Positions 8,305 through 17,479 are shown, counted from the stretch's first letter. The stretch is DNA of 64,000 nt from Planctomycetota bacterium (GCA_022446815.1 JAKVCD010000044.1:1-64000), one strand, 5' to 3'. Notes: generated by a model not told the origin, from the sequence alone. Program-made: numbers and translations.

Positions 8305-8870
8305 GCGCGCCCGACCGCCTCCCTGAGCCTGACTCGGTCGAGCCCCTCGAGGTCGCCCAGACAGAGCGCATCTACGACTCTCCATGGGTCGGGCTGCGCC
8401 GCGACTGGCTGGAGCTAGGAGAGGGTCGCCGCCAAGAGCACCACGTCGTCGAGATCTCAGACGCCGTCGTCGTCCTGCCCTTCACCAGTGACGGCAGGAT
8501 CATCCTCGTCGGTCAGTACAGGCACCCGAACGGCCGCACCCACTGGGAGCTGCCCGCGGGCCGTCTCCATGAGGGAGAGGACCCTCTGGTCGGCGCCCGC
8601 AGGGAGCTCCTAGAAGAGACAGGCCATGAGGCCGCCACGCTCGAGGCCTTGCCCGGGTTCTTCCCCACCAACGGCATCAGCGCCCACTACGCTCACGCCT
8701 TCGTAGCCAGGGGCTGCGTCGAGGTCGCAGAGCTGAGCCTTGACCCCGCAGAGCGCCTCGTAGCCCGCTGCTTTGACCGCAGAGAGGTCGAAATCCACCT
8801 CGACTCTGGCGGATTTGCTGACGGCTTCACTGCCATCACGCTGTTGTATTGGCTCCGTCTGCAAGGCTGA
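8301..8870 (+). CDS. Nudix hydrolase, ADP-ribose pyrophosphatase-like
   Basis: This 189-residue protein carries a complete Nudix box: G-x5-E-x7-REL-x-EE-x-G, read as GRLHEGE, then ARRELLEETGHE. The flanking sequences (QYRHPNGRTHWELPAGR before the box, and LPGFFPTNG after it) resemble the ADP-sugar pyrophosphatases, which cleave ADP-ribose or nucleotide-sugars to sugar phosphate and nucleoside monophosphate. It is the third gene of an overlapping cluster with a sugar oxidoreductase and a glycosyltransferase, so an NDP-sugar substrate fits. The start ATG overlaps the previous stop. Substrate assignment is inference. Confidence 0.85.
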   Translation: MSAPDRLPEPDSVEPLEVAQTERIYDSPWVGLRRDWLELGEGRRQEHHVVEISDAVVVLPFTSDGRIILVGQYRHPNGRTHWELPAGRLHEGEDPLVGARRELLEETGHEAATLEALPGFFPTNGISAHYAHAFVARGCVEVAELSLDPAERLVARCFDRREVEIHLDSGGFADGFTAITLLYWLRLQG

Positions 8871-8920
8871 GGCATAGCGCCTCTTCCTTGAGCCCTTGAG
8901 GCCGGATATCCTCATGGTTT

Positions 8921-8963
8921 AGGAGGTTTGATGGCAGACCATGACGACAGTGAAAGAACCTGA
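8921..8963 (+). promoter_or_regulatory. Strong ribosome-binding site and ten-codon overlapping mini-ORF before aceE
   Basis: AGGAGG (8921-8926) is 4 nt before an ATG at 8931 that opens a ten-codon frame, MADHDDSERT, closed by TGA at 8961-8963. The dehydrogenase ATG at 8941 lies inside this frame in another register, 14 nt from the AGGAGG. The site may serve the main gene at long spacing, may drive a regulatory mini-ORF, or the arrangement may be accidental. Confidence 0.4.
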
Positions 8964-11793
8964 GAGCAACATCACGAGCGCAGCGCTCATAGACCGGATC
9001 ACCGCGAGGGCCTACGCCCAGACGATGGCGATGATCCACCTCGCGAACAACCGCGGCGACAAGCAGCCCGGCGACCCCAAGGTCGGTGGTCACCCAGCGA
9101 GCTGTGCGAGCTCTATGCACCTGCTCTCTGCCCTCCACCTCATCGTCAGAGAGCCGCAAGACTACGTCTGCTGCAAGCCCCACGCCTCCCCGGTAGACCA
9201 CTCTCTGCACCACCTCCTCGGGCTCATGAAGCACAACGAGAAGGTCGACTGGTTCCAGTCGGAGAAGTCAGACAGCTGGTTCACAGACGAGGAGTCTGAG
9301 CTGAGCATGGCGGGGCTGCGCCAATTCCCCAGCGCAGAGCGCCCGGTCACATTCCAGAGCTACCACGCGGCCAGTGACCCCGACTACTGGCACTTCCTCC
9401 CCTCAGGCACGGTCGGCATCCCCCCGGTCTGCTCAGGCTACCTAGCCCTCGCCTACCGCTACGCCGCGGACCACGGCTGGGAGGTCCCTGAGGGCGCCCA
9501 CTTCTGGTCCCTGATCGGCGACTCAGAGTTCCGTGAAGGCTCGCTCCTCGAAGCCATGCCCGACTTCGCGGAGCGCATGCTCGGGAACATCACCTGGATC
9601 ATCGACTACAACCGCCAGAACTTGGACGGCACACGTATCCCCAACGAGCGCGGACTCGAAGGGACCGACTGCGAGCGCATCGAGCGCACAGCCATCGCAA
9701 ACGGCTGGAGAGTCATCCACCTCCGCCACGGACGCATTCGAGAGGAGGCCTTCGCACGCGAGGGAGGCGAGCGTATGCGCGCCGTCATCGAGACGGGGCT
9801 ATCAGACTATGAGTTCCAGCTCCTCGCGCTGATCCGTGACCCGGAGCGCATCCGCGAGACTTTCCTCTCCAAGGACCCTGAGCTCGCACCCCTGCTAGAG
9901 ACCATGGACGACGCGGAGCTGCTCGCGATCCTGCAGGACCTCGGCGGTCACGACATGGTGCGTGTGACAGAGGCGCTGCGAGCTTCCAAGGAGGAGCCGG
10001 GCGAGCCCTTCATCATCATCGCTCACACTTTCAAGGGCTGGGGTCTCGAGTGCTTCGCTGACCCTGCGAACCACTCCACCCTGCCGAGCGAAGACGAGGT
10101 GCACAAGATCTTGGCCGAGGCTGGGCTCTCACCCGACCGTCCCTTCGAGCGCTTTGAAGAGGACAGCGAAGAGGGCGCGTGGATCGCTGCACGCCGTGAT
10201 CACTTCCGCAGAGGGCGTGAAGAACACGACGAGCTCGCGCTGAAGAACAAATCTGCTGTCAGGGCCTCGGTCGAAGCGAGCGGAGGCATTCCCACCACGC
10301 TGGGCATCGACCTCTCCCTCTTCCCCATGGCCCACACTCAGTGGATGTGGGGACAGATCGCCTCCAAGCTCGTGCGGATCGGAAGCCACGCTCACGCCGA
10401 CGCTCGCTCGACCGAGCTGAAGGAGCTCGCCCCCCTGGAAGAGCGCTGGAAGGCCGCGGCGGAGTTCGTGATGACGCTGTCCCCCGACGTCGGCTCCTCT
10501 ACGAACATCTCTCCCACGATGGACGACCGGATCTACGGCGCAACGGCTGAGGAGAATGCAGAGCTCGCCGAGGGCGTCGAGATCAACGTGAAGCACCCGG
10601 AGCTCCTCGCTAGCACAGACGCTTGGACGCGCCACATCCGCTTCGAGATCGCCGAGGCGAACGCGATGAGCGCGGTCGGCTCCTTCGGAAAGATGGGAGA
10701 GCTCACCGGGCTGCCCTTCCTCCCGATCATGACCGTCTATGACTTCTTCGTAAAGCGCGCCCTCGACCAGCTCTACTACGACGTGTACTGGGGCTCAGAG
10801 TTCATCCTCCTCGGGACCCCCAGCGGAGTCACCCTCGCACCAGAGGGCGCCCAACACTCCTGGAAGTCGGACATCCAGATGCCGAACCTCGTCACCTGGG
10901 AGCCCGCCTTCGCCCTCGAGATGGACTGGATCCTCTCAGACGCGATCCAACGTCAGGTGAGCGGCGACAACATCGGGCGTAGCGGCGTCTACGTGCGCGG
11001 CGTCACCCGTGGTATCCCGCAACGCGCCCTCCTCGAGCGCGTCCGCAGGCAGGCTGCGAGCAAGGCTGCCACTCCCACAGGCCCCCTCAAGCCGAGAGAT
11101 GCTGGCGGGGAATGGCCCGCAGACAGCGTGGACGAGTCCACCCTCGCGTGCCTCGACGACGACGTCCTCTTGGCCCGCGTCCGCTCACAATGCCTTGAGG
11201 GAGGCTGGCACATCATCAACTACGAGGGCTACGCAGGCTACGAGCCGGGTGACAACGTCATCCACATCTTCGCCCTCGGCTCTCTCGTGGTTGAGGCGAT
11301 GGAGGCATCTGACAGACTCCTAGAGCGCGGCATCTACGCAAACGTCATCGTCGTCAGCTCACAGGACCTCCTGTGCGGGATCCTCGCTGAGCAGGCCGAC
11401 TACCGCCACTTGCGAGACGGCCTCGGGGTGACGGGAGATCTCCACGCGATCAGTAACTCCGAAGAGAGCGCGGCTGGACTGCTCTCGATCGCGGGGCGCA
11501 GGGTGCCTGTCGTCGCGGTCTGCGACGGCGAGGCCGGGTTGCTCGACAACATCGGCTCCATTGTGGGCGTCAAGCAGCGCACCCTCGCTGTGCGCAAGTT
11601 CTCGAAGTGCGGCCGCCCCAGCGACGTCTTCACCTACCACCACCTCGACGCGGACTCTATCGTCGAGGCCTCGGGCCGCGTCCTCAGCGAGACCGCTCTC
11701 GAGAACCTGGTGGTGAACGCCTCTACACTCGACGCCCACTCCCGCCGCGCCAAGCCAGGCGCAGGGAATTGGCGTGAGCTCTGGCCCGAATAA
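8941..11793 (+). CDS. aceE: Pyruvate dehydrogenase E1 component, homodimeric type
   Basis: E1 decarboxylates pyruvate with thiamine diphosphate and passes the acetyl group to the lipoyl E2. This 950-residue protein has the single-chain architecture of AceE rather than separate alpha and beta chains. The N-terminal half has the thiamine diphosphate motif GDSEFREG followed about 28 residues later by DYNRQN, and HTFKGWG, typical of AceE and transketolases. The middle transketolase-pyrimidine domain has SFGKMGELTGLPFLPIMTVYDFF. The protein is longer than E. coli AceE (887 residues). No E2 or E3 gene is nearby. A related 2-oxoacid dehydrogenase is possible. The start at 8941 has an AGGAGG at an unusually long 14-nt distance. 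Confidence 0.85.
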   Translation: MTTVKEPESNITSAALIDRITARAYAQTMAMIHLANNRGDKQPGDPKVGGHPASCASSMHLLSALHLIVREPQDYVCCKPHASPVDHSLHHLLGLMKHNEKVDWFQSEKSDSWFTDEESELSMAGLRQFPSAERPVTFQSYHAASDPDYWHFLPSGTVGIPPVCSGYLALAYRYAADHGWEVPEGAHFWSLIGDSEFREGSLLEAMPDFAERMLGNITWIIDYNRQNLDGTRIPNERGLEGTDCERIERTAIANGWRVIHLRHGRIREEAFAREGGERMRAVIETGLSDYEFQLLALIRDPERIRETFLSKDPELAPLLETMDDAELLAILQDLGGHDMVRVTEALRASKEEPGEPFIIIAHTFKGWGLECFADPANHSTLPSEDEVHKILAEAGLSPDRPFERFEEDSEEGAWIAARRDHFRRGREEHDELALKNKSAVRASVEASGGIPTTLGIDLSLFPMAHTQWMWGQIASKLVRIGSHAHADARSTELKELAPLEERWKAAAEFVMTLSPDVGSSTNISPTMDDRIYGATAEENAELAEGVEINVKHPELLASTDAWTRHIRFEIAEANAMSAVGSFGKMGELTGLPFLPIMTVYDFFVKRALDQLYYDVYWGSEFILLGTPSGVTLAPEGAQHSWKSDIQMPNLVTWEPAFALEMDWILSDAIQRQVSGDNIGRSGVYVRGVTRGIPQRALLERVRRQAASKAATPTGPLKPRDAGGEWPADSVDESTLACLDDDVLLARVRSQCLEGGWHIINYEGYAGYEPGDNVIHIFALGSLVVEAMEASDRLLERGIYANVIVVSSQDLLCGILAEQADYRHLRDGLGVTGDLHAISNSEESAAGLLSIAGRRVPVVAVCDGEAGLLDNIGSIVGVKQRTLAVRKFSKCGRPSDVFTYHHLDADSIVEASGRVLSETALENLVVNASTLDAHSRRAKPGAGNWRELWPE

Positions 11794-11817
11794 AGAGGAG
11801 CGCAGCCGCAGCCCCAT

Positions 11818-13773
11818 ATGAGACGGACCCACTTGACCCGCTGGCCGACTCGACTGCTCCCGCTCCTCCTCCTCGGTGTCACTGCTGGGCTCGTCTCCCA
11901 AGACGAGCGCTTCCTGACCAGCCGCACAGGGAGGCTCCTCCCCCTCCCTGCGGACGAGCCCTCCTTCCAGTTCGCTGTGTTCGGCGATCGCACAGGGGGT
12001 CCGGCGGAGGGCGTGCGCGTCCTCAAGCAAGCCGTAGAGGAGACGAACCTCATCGGCCCTGACCTGGTGTTGACCGTCGGGGACCTCATCAACGGCTACA
12101 ACACGACGCCAGAGTGGATGGCTCAGATGATCGAGTTCCGCGCGATCATGAACCAGCTCGACTGCCCCTGGTTCCCAGTCGCTGGTAACCACGACGTTTA
12201 CTGGCGCGGGCCTGCCCGGCCACCCCAGGAGCATGAGGATCACTACGAGGAGCACTTCGGGCCTCTCTGGTACGCGTTCGAGCACAAGGGCTCATGGTTC
12301 ATCGTGCTCTACACGGACGAGCCAGACCCCGAAACAGGAGTGCGTGACTTCAGGAGGCCCGCGAGCCAGCGCATGAGCCCCGTTCAATTCGAGTGGCTCA
12401 GCGACACGCTAGGCGCGACGTCCGAGGCGGACCACGTCTTCGTCTTCCTCCATCATCCGCGCTGGAACCGCGGCAACTATGGCGACGACTGGGACAGAGT
12501 GCATGAGCTCCTCGCTGACGCTGGGAACGTGCGAGCCGTCTTCGCTGGGCACATCCACCGGATGCAATATGTCGGGCCGCGAGACGGCATCGAGTACTTC
12601 ACCCTCGCGACCACTGGCGGTGGTCAGGGTGGCGTCGTGCCTGAGGCCGGCTACTTGCACCACTACGAGCTCGTCACTGTCCGCGAAGAGGGTATCGACG
12701 TCGTGTCCTTCCCCGTGGGCTCTGCCCAAGATCCGCGCGCGATCACTCGGGAGGTCTCGGATGAGACCTCGTGGCTGGCGCGAAACCTAGAGCCGAAGAT
12801 CACGAGCGAGCTCTCTCCTGATGCTTGGGGGAGCGTTCAGGGAGCTGTAACGGTCACCGTTCGTAACCCGGTCAAGCGGCCCGTGGACTTCACCGTCCAG
12901 CCAGTGTCTGAAGACCTCTTCTGGAGCTTCTCTGACCACTGGCATCGGGTTCTGCAACCTGGCGCTGAAGAGAGCTTTGAGCTCAGGCTCGCCAGACCGC
13001 GCGCAGGCTTAGATGCTGGCTTCCGCTTCCCCGCGCTTGAGGTCTCGGCTGACTACCTAGCAGAGACAGCGCGCTTCGCGGTCCCGACGAAGCGGTTCAA
13101 CATCCCGCTCACCCCCGGCGCGTGGGACCCCCCCGAGGCCCCCGCACTCGAGCACGTGCTCGCGCTCGGCCGAAGCGGCGCAGCTGAGCTCGCGAGCGCT
13201 CTCGTCCCGCTTCACCAAGGAGCCTTCACTCTCGAGGCATGGATCAACGGCGACACTTACGGCGGGCGCCGAGGGCTCATATGTAAGACAGAGCAGTCCG
13301 AGTACGGACTCTTCGGCAACGACGGCGTCCCCTCCTTCCTCGTCTTCCTAGGCGGCGAATACCGCACCGCTAGCCCTGGAGATCCTCTGCTCCAGCCGGG
13401 GCAGTGGCACCACCTCGCCGGCGTCTATGACGGCGCAGAGGTCCGGCTTTACTTGGACGGAGCCCTCATCGCTCGGGCCGCCGCGCCTGCAGAGCGGAAG
13501 CAAAACTCGCTGCCTCTCATGATCGGAGCTGACGTGAACAGCAAGGGCGCTGCTGTGGACCATCACTCTGGAAGACTCGATGAGGTGCGCCTCTCACAGA
13601 TCGCCCGGTACCAAGGAGAGAGCTTCACCCCAGCGCGCAGGCACCGCGCTGACGCGGACACGCTCCTCCTCTTGCACGCTGACGCCGCTATGGGGCCTTG
13701 GCTCCATGACGCCTCCCCAGCAGGCGCGCACCCTGCTCTCAGAGGGAGCGCTCGCGTCCAAACAGAGCTCTAG
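11818..13773 (+). CDS. Secreted calcineurin-like phosphoesterase with a C-terminal LamG-type domain
   Basis: This 651-residue protein has a likely signal peptide (residues 1-27, leucine-rich). The catalytic domain (about 45-300) shows the metallophosphoesterase motifs in order: FGDRTGG, GDLINGY, GNHDVYW, FLHHPRW and GHIHRMQ, so the two-metal site looks intact. After a beta-rich linker, residues about 440-640 form a concanavalin A/LamG-like domain (TLEAWINGD, WHHLAGVYDGAEVRLYLDGALI, RLDEVRLS), which in such proteins binds carbohydrate or other polymers. It probably acts outside the cytoplasm on a phosphorylated or phosphodiester substrate that is not identifiable here. Its stop codon directly abuts the stop of the convergent gene. 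Confidence 0.88.
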   Translation: MRRTHLTRWPTRLLPLLLLGVTAGLVSQDERFLTSRTGRLLPLPADEPSFQFAVFGDRTGGPAEGVRVLKQAVEETNLIGPDLVLTVGDLINGYNTTPEWMAQMIEFRAIMNQLDCPWFPVAGNHDVYWRGPARPPQEHEDHYEEHFGPLWYAFEHKGSWFIVLYTDEPDPETGVRDFRRPASQRMSPVQFEWLSDTLGATSEADHVFVFLHHPRWNRGNYGDDWDRVHELLADAGNVRAVFAGHIHRMQYVGPRDGIEYFTLATTGGGQGGVVPEAGYLHHYELVTVREEGIDVVSFPVGSAQDPRAITREVSDETSWLARNLEPKITSELSPDAWGSVQGAVTVTVRNPVKRPVDFTVQPVSEDLFWSFSDHWHRVLQPGAEESFELRLARPRAGLDAGFRFPALEVSADYLAETARFAVPTKRFNIPLTPGAWDPPEAPALEHVLALGRSGAAELASALVPLHQGAFTLEAWINGDTYGGRRGLICKTEQSEYGLFGNDGVPSFLVFLGGEYRTASPGDPLLQPGQWHHLAGVYDGAEVRLYLDGALIARAAAPAERKQNSLPLMIGADVNSKGAAVDHHSGRLDEVRLSQIARYQGESFTPARRHRADADTLLLLHADAAMGPWLHDASPAGAHPALRGSARVQTEL

Positions 13774-15540
13774 TCAGGCGCCCAAGAGCTCGACCAGCTG
13801 CATCTGTGGGCCTGCCTGCTCCACCGACCAGAGCGTGCGGACTCCAGCCTGAAGCTCGTGCGGTAAGCGCGCCTCACCGGGAGCGCAGCCCTCGCGCCAT
13901 GGTCCGAGCTCCCACACCTCTCGCGTCTCTCCGAGGACCGGCGCGAGCAGGTTCGCGCTCCCGTCACCTGAGATGCGGTCGACGAGCAGCACGTGGGTCA
14001 CCCCCAGCCCGCGCAAGAGCGCCCCAGGGGTCGTTCCCTCTCCCGCGTACTCTGGACGCACATGGACCGTGCCTTCGCGCTCGTTGAAGTCCATGAGCTC
14101 CTCGACGAAGAGCCCGCGGACGCCCTGCCCTGCGTCCCCTCGATCTAGCTGGTTGACGCGCCAGCGCTCACGGGTCCGGAGCGTGTCTCCACGCGCCTCC
14201 CGGAGTCTACTCAGGAGCTCAAGGGAGTCCCTGTCGAGGTCTGCGGCTGGGCCGTACCGATCGATCGCGACCAAGGTGTCCGACGGGAGCTCAGCTAGGC
14301 GAGCCTCAGCCTCTGCTCTCACATCCGGCGCCTGCAACACCTGCACAAAGCGGACGGCCTGCAGGAGCGGCAGGCCCAACAAGAGCAACGTACCGAAGCC
14401 GGCGGCGCCTTGCTTCCAGCGCCCCTCTATGAACGAGCCTGCGAAGAGCGCAAACAGGACGGTGAGCGGTAAGAGGTAGCGGACGTGGTCGTTCTGCTGT
14501 GTGAGAAAGAAGAGCCCCCAGAGCGCAGCGAAGGCACAGACCGGTCGCAGCCCAGTCCGCCTCCACGCGCTGAGGACGCCGGCGAGCCCGGCGATGACAA
14601 GGACTGGGTCGTAGGAGAGGAACGCGGAGAGGAGCGAGGTGACCGACTCCCAACGCAAGGCCAGGATGATCCCTTGCCCGCCGATCGAGAAGTCCGAGCT
14701 GTCCCCACCGACCACCGCCGCTGCAGGTGTGTCGCCGTGTAAGAGGAGGTAAGGGTGCCCGAGGAGCACCGCTGCGACGAGACCAGCGGCGAAGGCGCCG
14801 AACCCAACGAGGAAGCGCTGCCCAGGAGTCTGCCCGCCCACACCCTCCTTGAGCGCGAAGAGCCAAGCGAAGCCGCAGAGGGCGAAGGTCCCTAGGCCAG
14901 ACTGATGACAAGCGAAGGCCAAGCCAGCCGCGACGCTGCATGCGATGAGGTGAGCTGGCTTAGACGACTTCACGAATTTCACCGCGGCCCACAAGCTAAG
15001 AGATTGAAAGAACACCATCGGCGCCCATGGTCGCTCATGCACAGAGAGGTGCATGTGGAGGCATGAGGTAGCGATGAGCCACGCGGCGCACCACGCGCCG
15101 ACCCCCATCCCCGCAGCCCTCGCGGTCTTGAAGACGACCCAGGTCGTGAGTGCTCCGAACCAGACCACCACCAGCCGGGCGATCAAGTTTGGGAGCGTCG
15201 CGTTGTCGAGGAGGGCCTCGCCGTACTCCTCTGGGTTCTCCCACTCACCCAAGACCAATCCCCCGACGAAGACGGCGCCGTAGGCTGGAATCAGGGAGTA
15301 TGGAAAGAGGTTGGGGTAGGTCGAATACCTCCCTACCGGCGGGAAAGGGTCCTTATCACGGACCATTCCTAAGGCTGCGCGCACACCGTGCGTGTCAGGG
15401 ACATAGCTACGCGGGAGCCCGTGCTCCACCGGCGCCAGCCTGAGCGCCAGCGGCAAGATGAGCAGCAAGAGGAGCGGGCCCAGTCGCCCTCGGGGCGCGG
15501 GGGTCTTTCCGTCAGTGGGTTCGGAGCGCTTGGCGCCCAT
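13774..15540 (-). CDS. Polytopic membrane glycosyltransferase, PMT/GT39-like
   Basis: This 588-residue protein begins with a short basic cytoplasmic part, then a first membrane helix (GPLLLLLILPLALRL). An extracytoplasmic loop follows with YVPDTHGVRAALGM; the Asp there sits where the catalytic Asp of PMT/ArnT-type lipid-linked sugar transferases lies. About ten further hydrophobic helices extend to residue 400. The C-terminal 180 residues are soluble and probably periplasmic. Enzymes of this kind take a sugar from a polyprenyl phosphate carrier and add it to protein or lipid on the outer face of the membrane. Substrate is unknown. It lies 47 nt downstream of rho on the same strand. Confidence 0.7.
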   Translation of the reverse strand: MGAKRSEPTDGKTPAPRGRLGPLLLLLILPLALRLAPVEHGLPRSYVPDTHGVRAALGMVRDKDPFPPVGRYSTYPNLFPYSLIPAYGAVFVGGLVLGEWENPEEYGEALLDNATLPNLIARLVVVWFGALTTWVVFKTARAAGMGVGAWCAAWLIATSCLHMHLSVHERPWAPMVFFQSLSLWAAVKFVKSSKPAHLIACSVAAGLAFACHQSGLGTFALCGFAWLFALKEGVGGQTPGQRFLVGFGAFAAGLVAAVLLGHPYLLLHGDTPAAAVVGGDSSDFSIGGQGIILALRWESVTSLLSAFLSYDPVLVIAGLAGVLSAWRRTGLRPVCAFAALWGLFFLTQQNDHVRYLLPLTVLFALFAGSFIEGRWKQGAAGFGTLLLLGLPLLQAVRFVQVLQAPDVRAEAEARLAELPSDTLVAIDRYGPAADLDRDSLELLSRLREARGDTLRTRERWRVNQLDRGDAGQGVRGLFVEELMDFNEREGTVHVRPEYAGEGTTPGALLRGLGVTHVLLVDRISGDGSANLLAPVLGETREVWELGPWREGCAPGEARLPHELQAGVRTLWSVEQAGPQMQLVELLGA

Positions 15541-15587
15541 AGGTAGCTAGAGCGCTTTGCGCTCCTTAGAAAGAGAAACTAGCTCTC

Positions 15588-17006
15588 TTAGGCCTCGGGA
15601 TCGACATCGAATCTCTCGAGGAAATCATCCGTCTTCTCCACGTTCTCGAGCTTGGTGATGAGGAGCTCCATCGCCTCAGCGAAGTTCATCTTGAGGAGCA
15701 CTCGGCGGAGGGTGTTGATCCTGCGGTGCCGCTGGCTGGTGAAGAGCTTCTCCTCCTTCCTCGTCCCTGACTTCTCAATATCGATCGCAGGGAAGATGCG
15801 CCGATCCGCGAGCTTGCGGTTCAGGACGAGCTCCATGTTGCCGGTACCCTTGAACTCCTCGAAGATCATCTGATCCATGCGGCTCCCCGTATCTACCAGG
15901 GTGGTCCCCACGATGGTCAGACTCCCCGCCGTCTCGGTGTTCCGTGCACTACCGAAGATCTGTCGCGGCCGCTCCATCGCGCGGCTGTCGAGGCCACCAG
16001 ACATGGTCTTCCCGCTGGTGCCTTTGTGGTTGTTGTAGGCCCTCGCAAGTCGGGTGATGGAGTCGATGATCAGGACGACGTCTTCGCCGAGCTCGACCAA
16101 GCGCTGGCAGCGCTTCCAAACAGCCTCAGCGAGCTGGACGTGATTCTTAGGTGTCTCGTCTGTCGTCGAGACAAAGACCGTCCCTGCTGTAGAGCGCACC
16201 CAATCGGTGGCTTCCTCCGGTCGCTCATCAACGAGCAGCACGAAGAGGTGCACGTCGGTATACCCCTTCTCAATCCCTGCCGCGAACTCCCGCAGCAAGG
16301 TCGTCTTGCCAGAACGTGGCGGCGCGACGATCAGAGCCCGCTGACCACGGCCTATCGGCGAGATCACATCAACCGCCCTCATCGAGCCGTTATCTGTAAT
16401 GTCACCCGTCGCGTAGTGAAAGTCCGGATCGATCGAGGTGAGGTCCCGGAAGTTCTTAGTCCGCTTCACTTCGCGCGGGTCCATCCCGTCGATCTTCTCG
16501 ACCGCGTTGAGCTGAAACTTGTGCTTCTGCCCACGACCGATGGGGCCCTCGATGAGAGAGCCGTCCCGGAGCTTGTGCTTCTGGATCAACCTCTGTGGGA
16601 CATAGATGTCCTTCTTGTTCGGGATGAGCATCCGCTCAGGGTCGCGCAAGGTGCCGTAGTTGCCCTTCTCGATGATCAAGACACCTGAGCCCGCGCCAAG
16701 CTCTGCGCGCTCTCTACCCTCGCCACCAGCAGGACGTCGACGCCGACGCGTGCGGCGCTCTCGTCTCGGACGCTCTCCGCCGCGCTCGCTAGTCTCTCCG
16801 GAGGACTGGCCAGACTGCTGCTCAGCTTGGCGCTCGCCTCCTACCTGCTCCTCACCTTCAGGGCGCTTACGGCGCCTGCGCCTGCGCCCTCCCCGGCGCG
16901 TCGTACGCCTGGTGCTGCCCTCTTTGGAAGAGGACTCGCTCGGTCGCTCGGTGGCGCCGAAGGGGACCTTTTCAGTCGATGTCTGATCCGTGTCGCGGGA
17001 GGCCAA
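15588..17006 (-). CDS. rho: Transcription termination factor Rho with an Arg-rich N-terminal extension
   Basis: Rho is the hexameric RNA-dependent ATPase that terminates transcription. The conserved body (about residues 110-470) has the primary RNA-binding domain, Walker A (PPRSGKTT), the Q-loop region, Walker B (DVVLIIDSITRL), the secondary-site loop GTSGKTMSGGLD and the C-terminal FPAIDIEKSGTRKEE. The first 105 residues are unusual: low complexity and rich in Arg, Gln, Glu and Ser, with a run of arginines near residue 40. They replace the canonical Rho_N helical domain, which I cannot find. Such basic disordered extensions are known in Rho of several high-GC lineages and may bind RNA. The start ATG could be further downstream, but the extension is in frame and codon use is consistent. 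Confidence 0.96.
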   Translation of the reverse strand: MASRDTDQTSTEKVPFGATERPSESSSKEGSTRRTTRRGGRRRRRRKRPEGEEQVGGERQAEQQSGQSSGETSERGGERPRRERRTRRRRRPAGGEGRERAELGAGSGVLIIEKGNYGTLRDPERMLIPNKKDIYVPQRLIQKHKLRDGSLIEGPIGRGQKHKFQLNAVEKIDGMDPREVKRTKNFRDLTSIDPDFHYATGDITDNGSMRAVDVISPIGRGQRALIVAPPRSGKTTLLREFAAGIEKGYTDVHLFVLLVDERPEEATDWVRSTAGTVFVSTTDETPKNHVQLAEAVWKRCQRLVELGEDVVLIIDSITRLARAYNNHKGTSGKTMSGGLDSRAMERPRQIFGSARNTETAGSLTIVGTTLVDTGSRMDQMIFEEFKGTGNMELVLNRKLADRRIFPAIDIEKSGTRKEEKLFTSQRHRRINTLRRVLLKMNFAEAMELLITKLENVEKTDDFLERFDVDPEA

Positions 17007-17402
17007 AGGCTGCTCCTTGGAGTTCGGGCGAACGGCCCGGTGGGGATGTGTGTGCCCGCCACGGAGGCGGGTGCAGCGAGGTGTAGAGCTTCTCTACGCT
17101 CTCGTGCGAGAGTTTGGATCCTCATTGCCGGGGCCCTCTTTGCAGGGGGCTCGACGAGGAGCCGATGAGCGGTCCCGAGGGGGAACGCAGAGAGCATCGC
17201 GAACGCACAGTGAAAAACGCCGCAATGGGCGGAGGTTCTGTGTCCTGAGGCTCTGTGTGCGGCGGCGCAGCGCTGCGCGCCCCTCGCACTCCCCCATTCT
17301 AGCCTGAGCTTGGGGAGGAATCCCGCTGGGTCGCGAAACTCTCTCCCTGGAATGACCAAAAACAGCGCTGAGCGCCCTCTTAGGCCCCCTAGAAGGGGGG
17401 AG
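17007..17402. other. Gene-free interval: rho leader and tRNA 3' flank
   Basis: No convincing gene is seen in these 396 nt. The part nearest rho holds several short hairpins: CCCGCC/GGCGGG near 17053-17069, GTAGAG/CTCTAC near 17083-17097, and a GCCC/GGGC stem near 17130. These could be an untranslated leader used in rho autoregulation. A perfect 14-bp palindrome, GCGCAGCGCTGCGC, lies at 17265-17278. The end nearest the tRNA holds a terminator-like sequence, listed separately. Confidence 0.5.
17358..17400 (-). terminator. Probable terminator of the tRNA-Pro transcript
   Basis: Reading away from the tRNA on the minus strand, CCCCC-TTCTA-GGGGG comes first, then a short GCGC-TCA-GCGC hairpin followed by TGTTTTT. 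The T-run and position directly after the CCA end support termination, although the last stem is only 4 bp. Confidence 0.5.
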
Positions 17403-17479
17403 TGGTCGGGGTGAGAGGATTTGAACCTCCGACCTCTGCGTCCCGAACGCAGCGCTCTACCAAGCTGAGCCACACCCCG
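17403..17479 (-). tRNA. tRNA-Pro (anticodon CGG)
   Basis: On the minus strand the 77-nt sequence begins CGGGGTGTGGC and folds into a full cloverleaf. The acceptor stem is CGGGGTG/CACCCCG, the D-arm contains AGCTTGGTAGA, the anticodon arm is CTGCG-TTCGGGA-CGCAG with anticodon CGG, and the T-arm contains GGTTCAAATCC. The discriminator is A and a CCA end is encoded. It reads the proline codon CCG, which suits this GC-rich genome. The gene sits alone between rho and selB. Confidence 0.97.
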
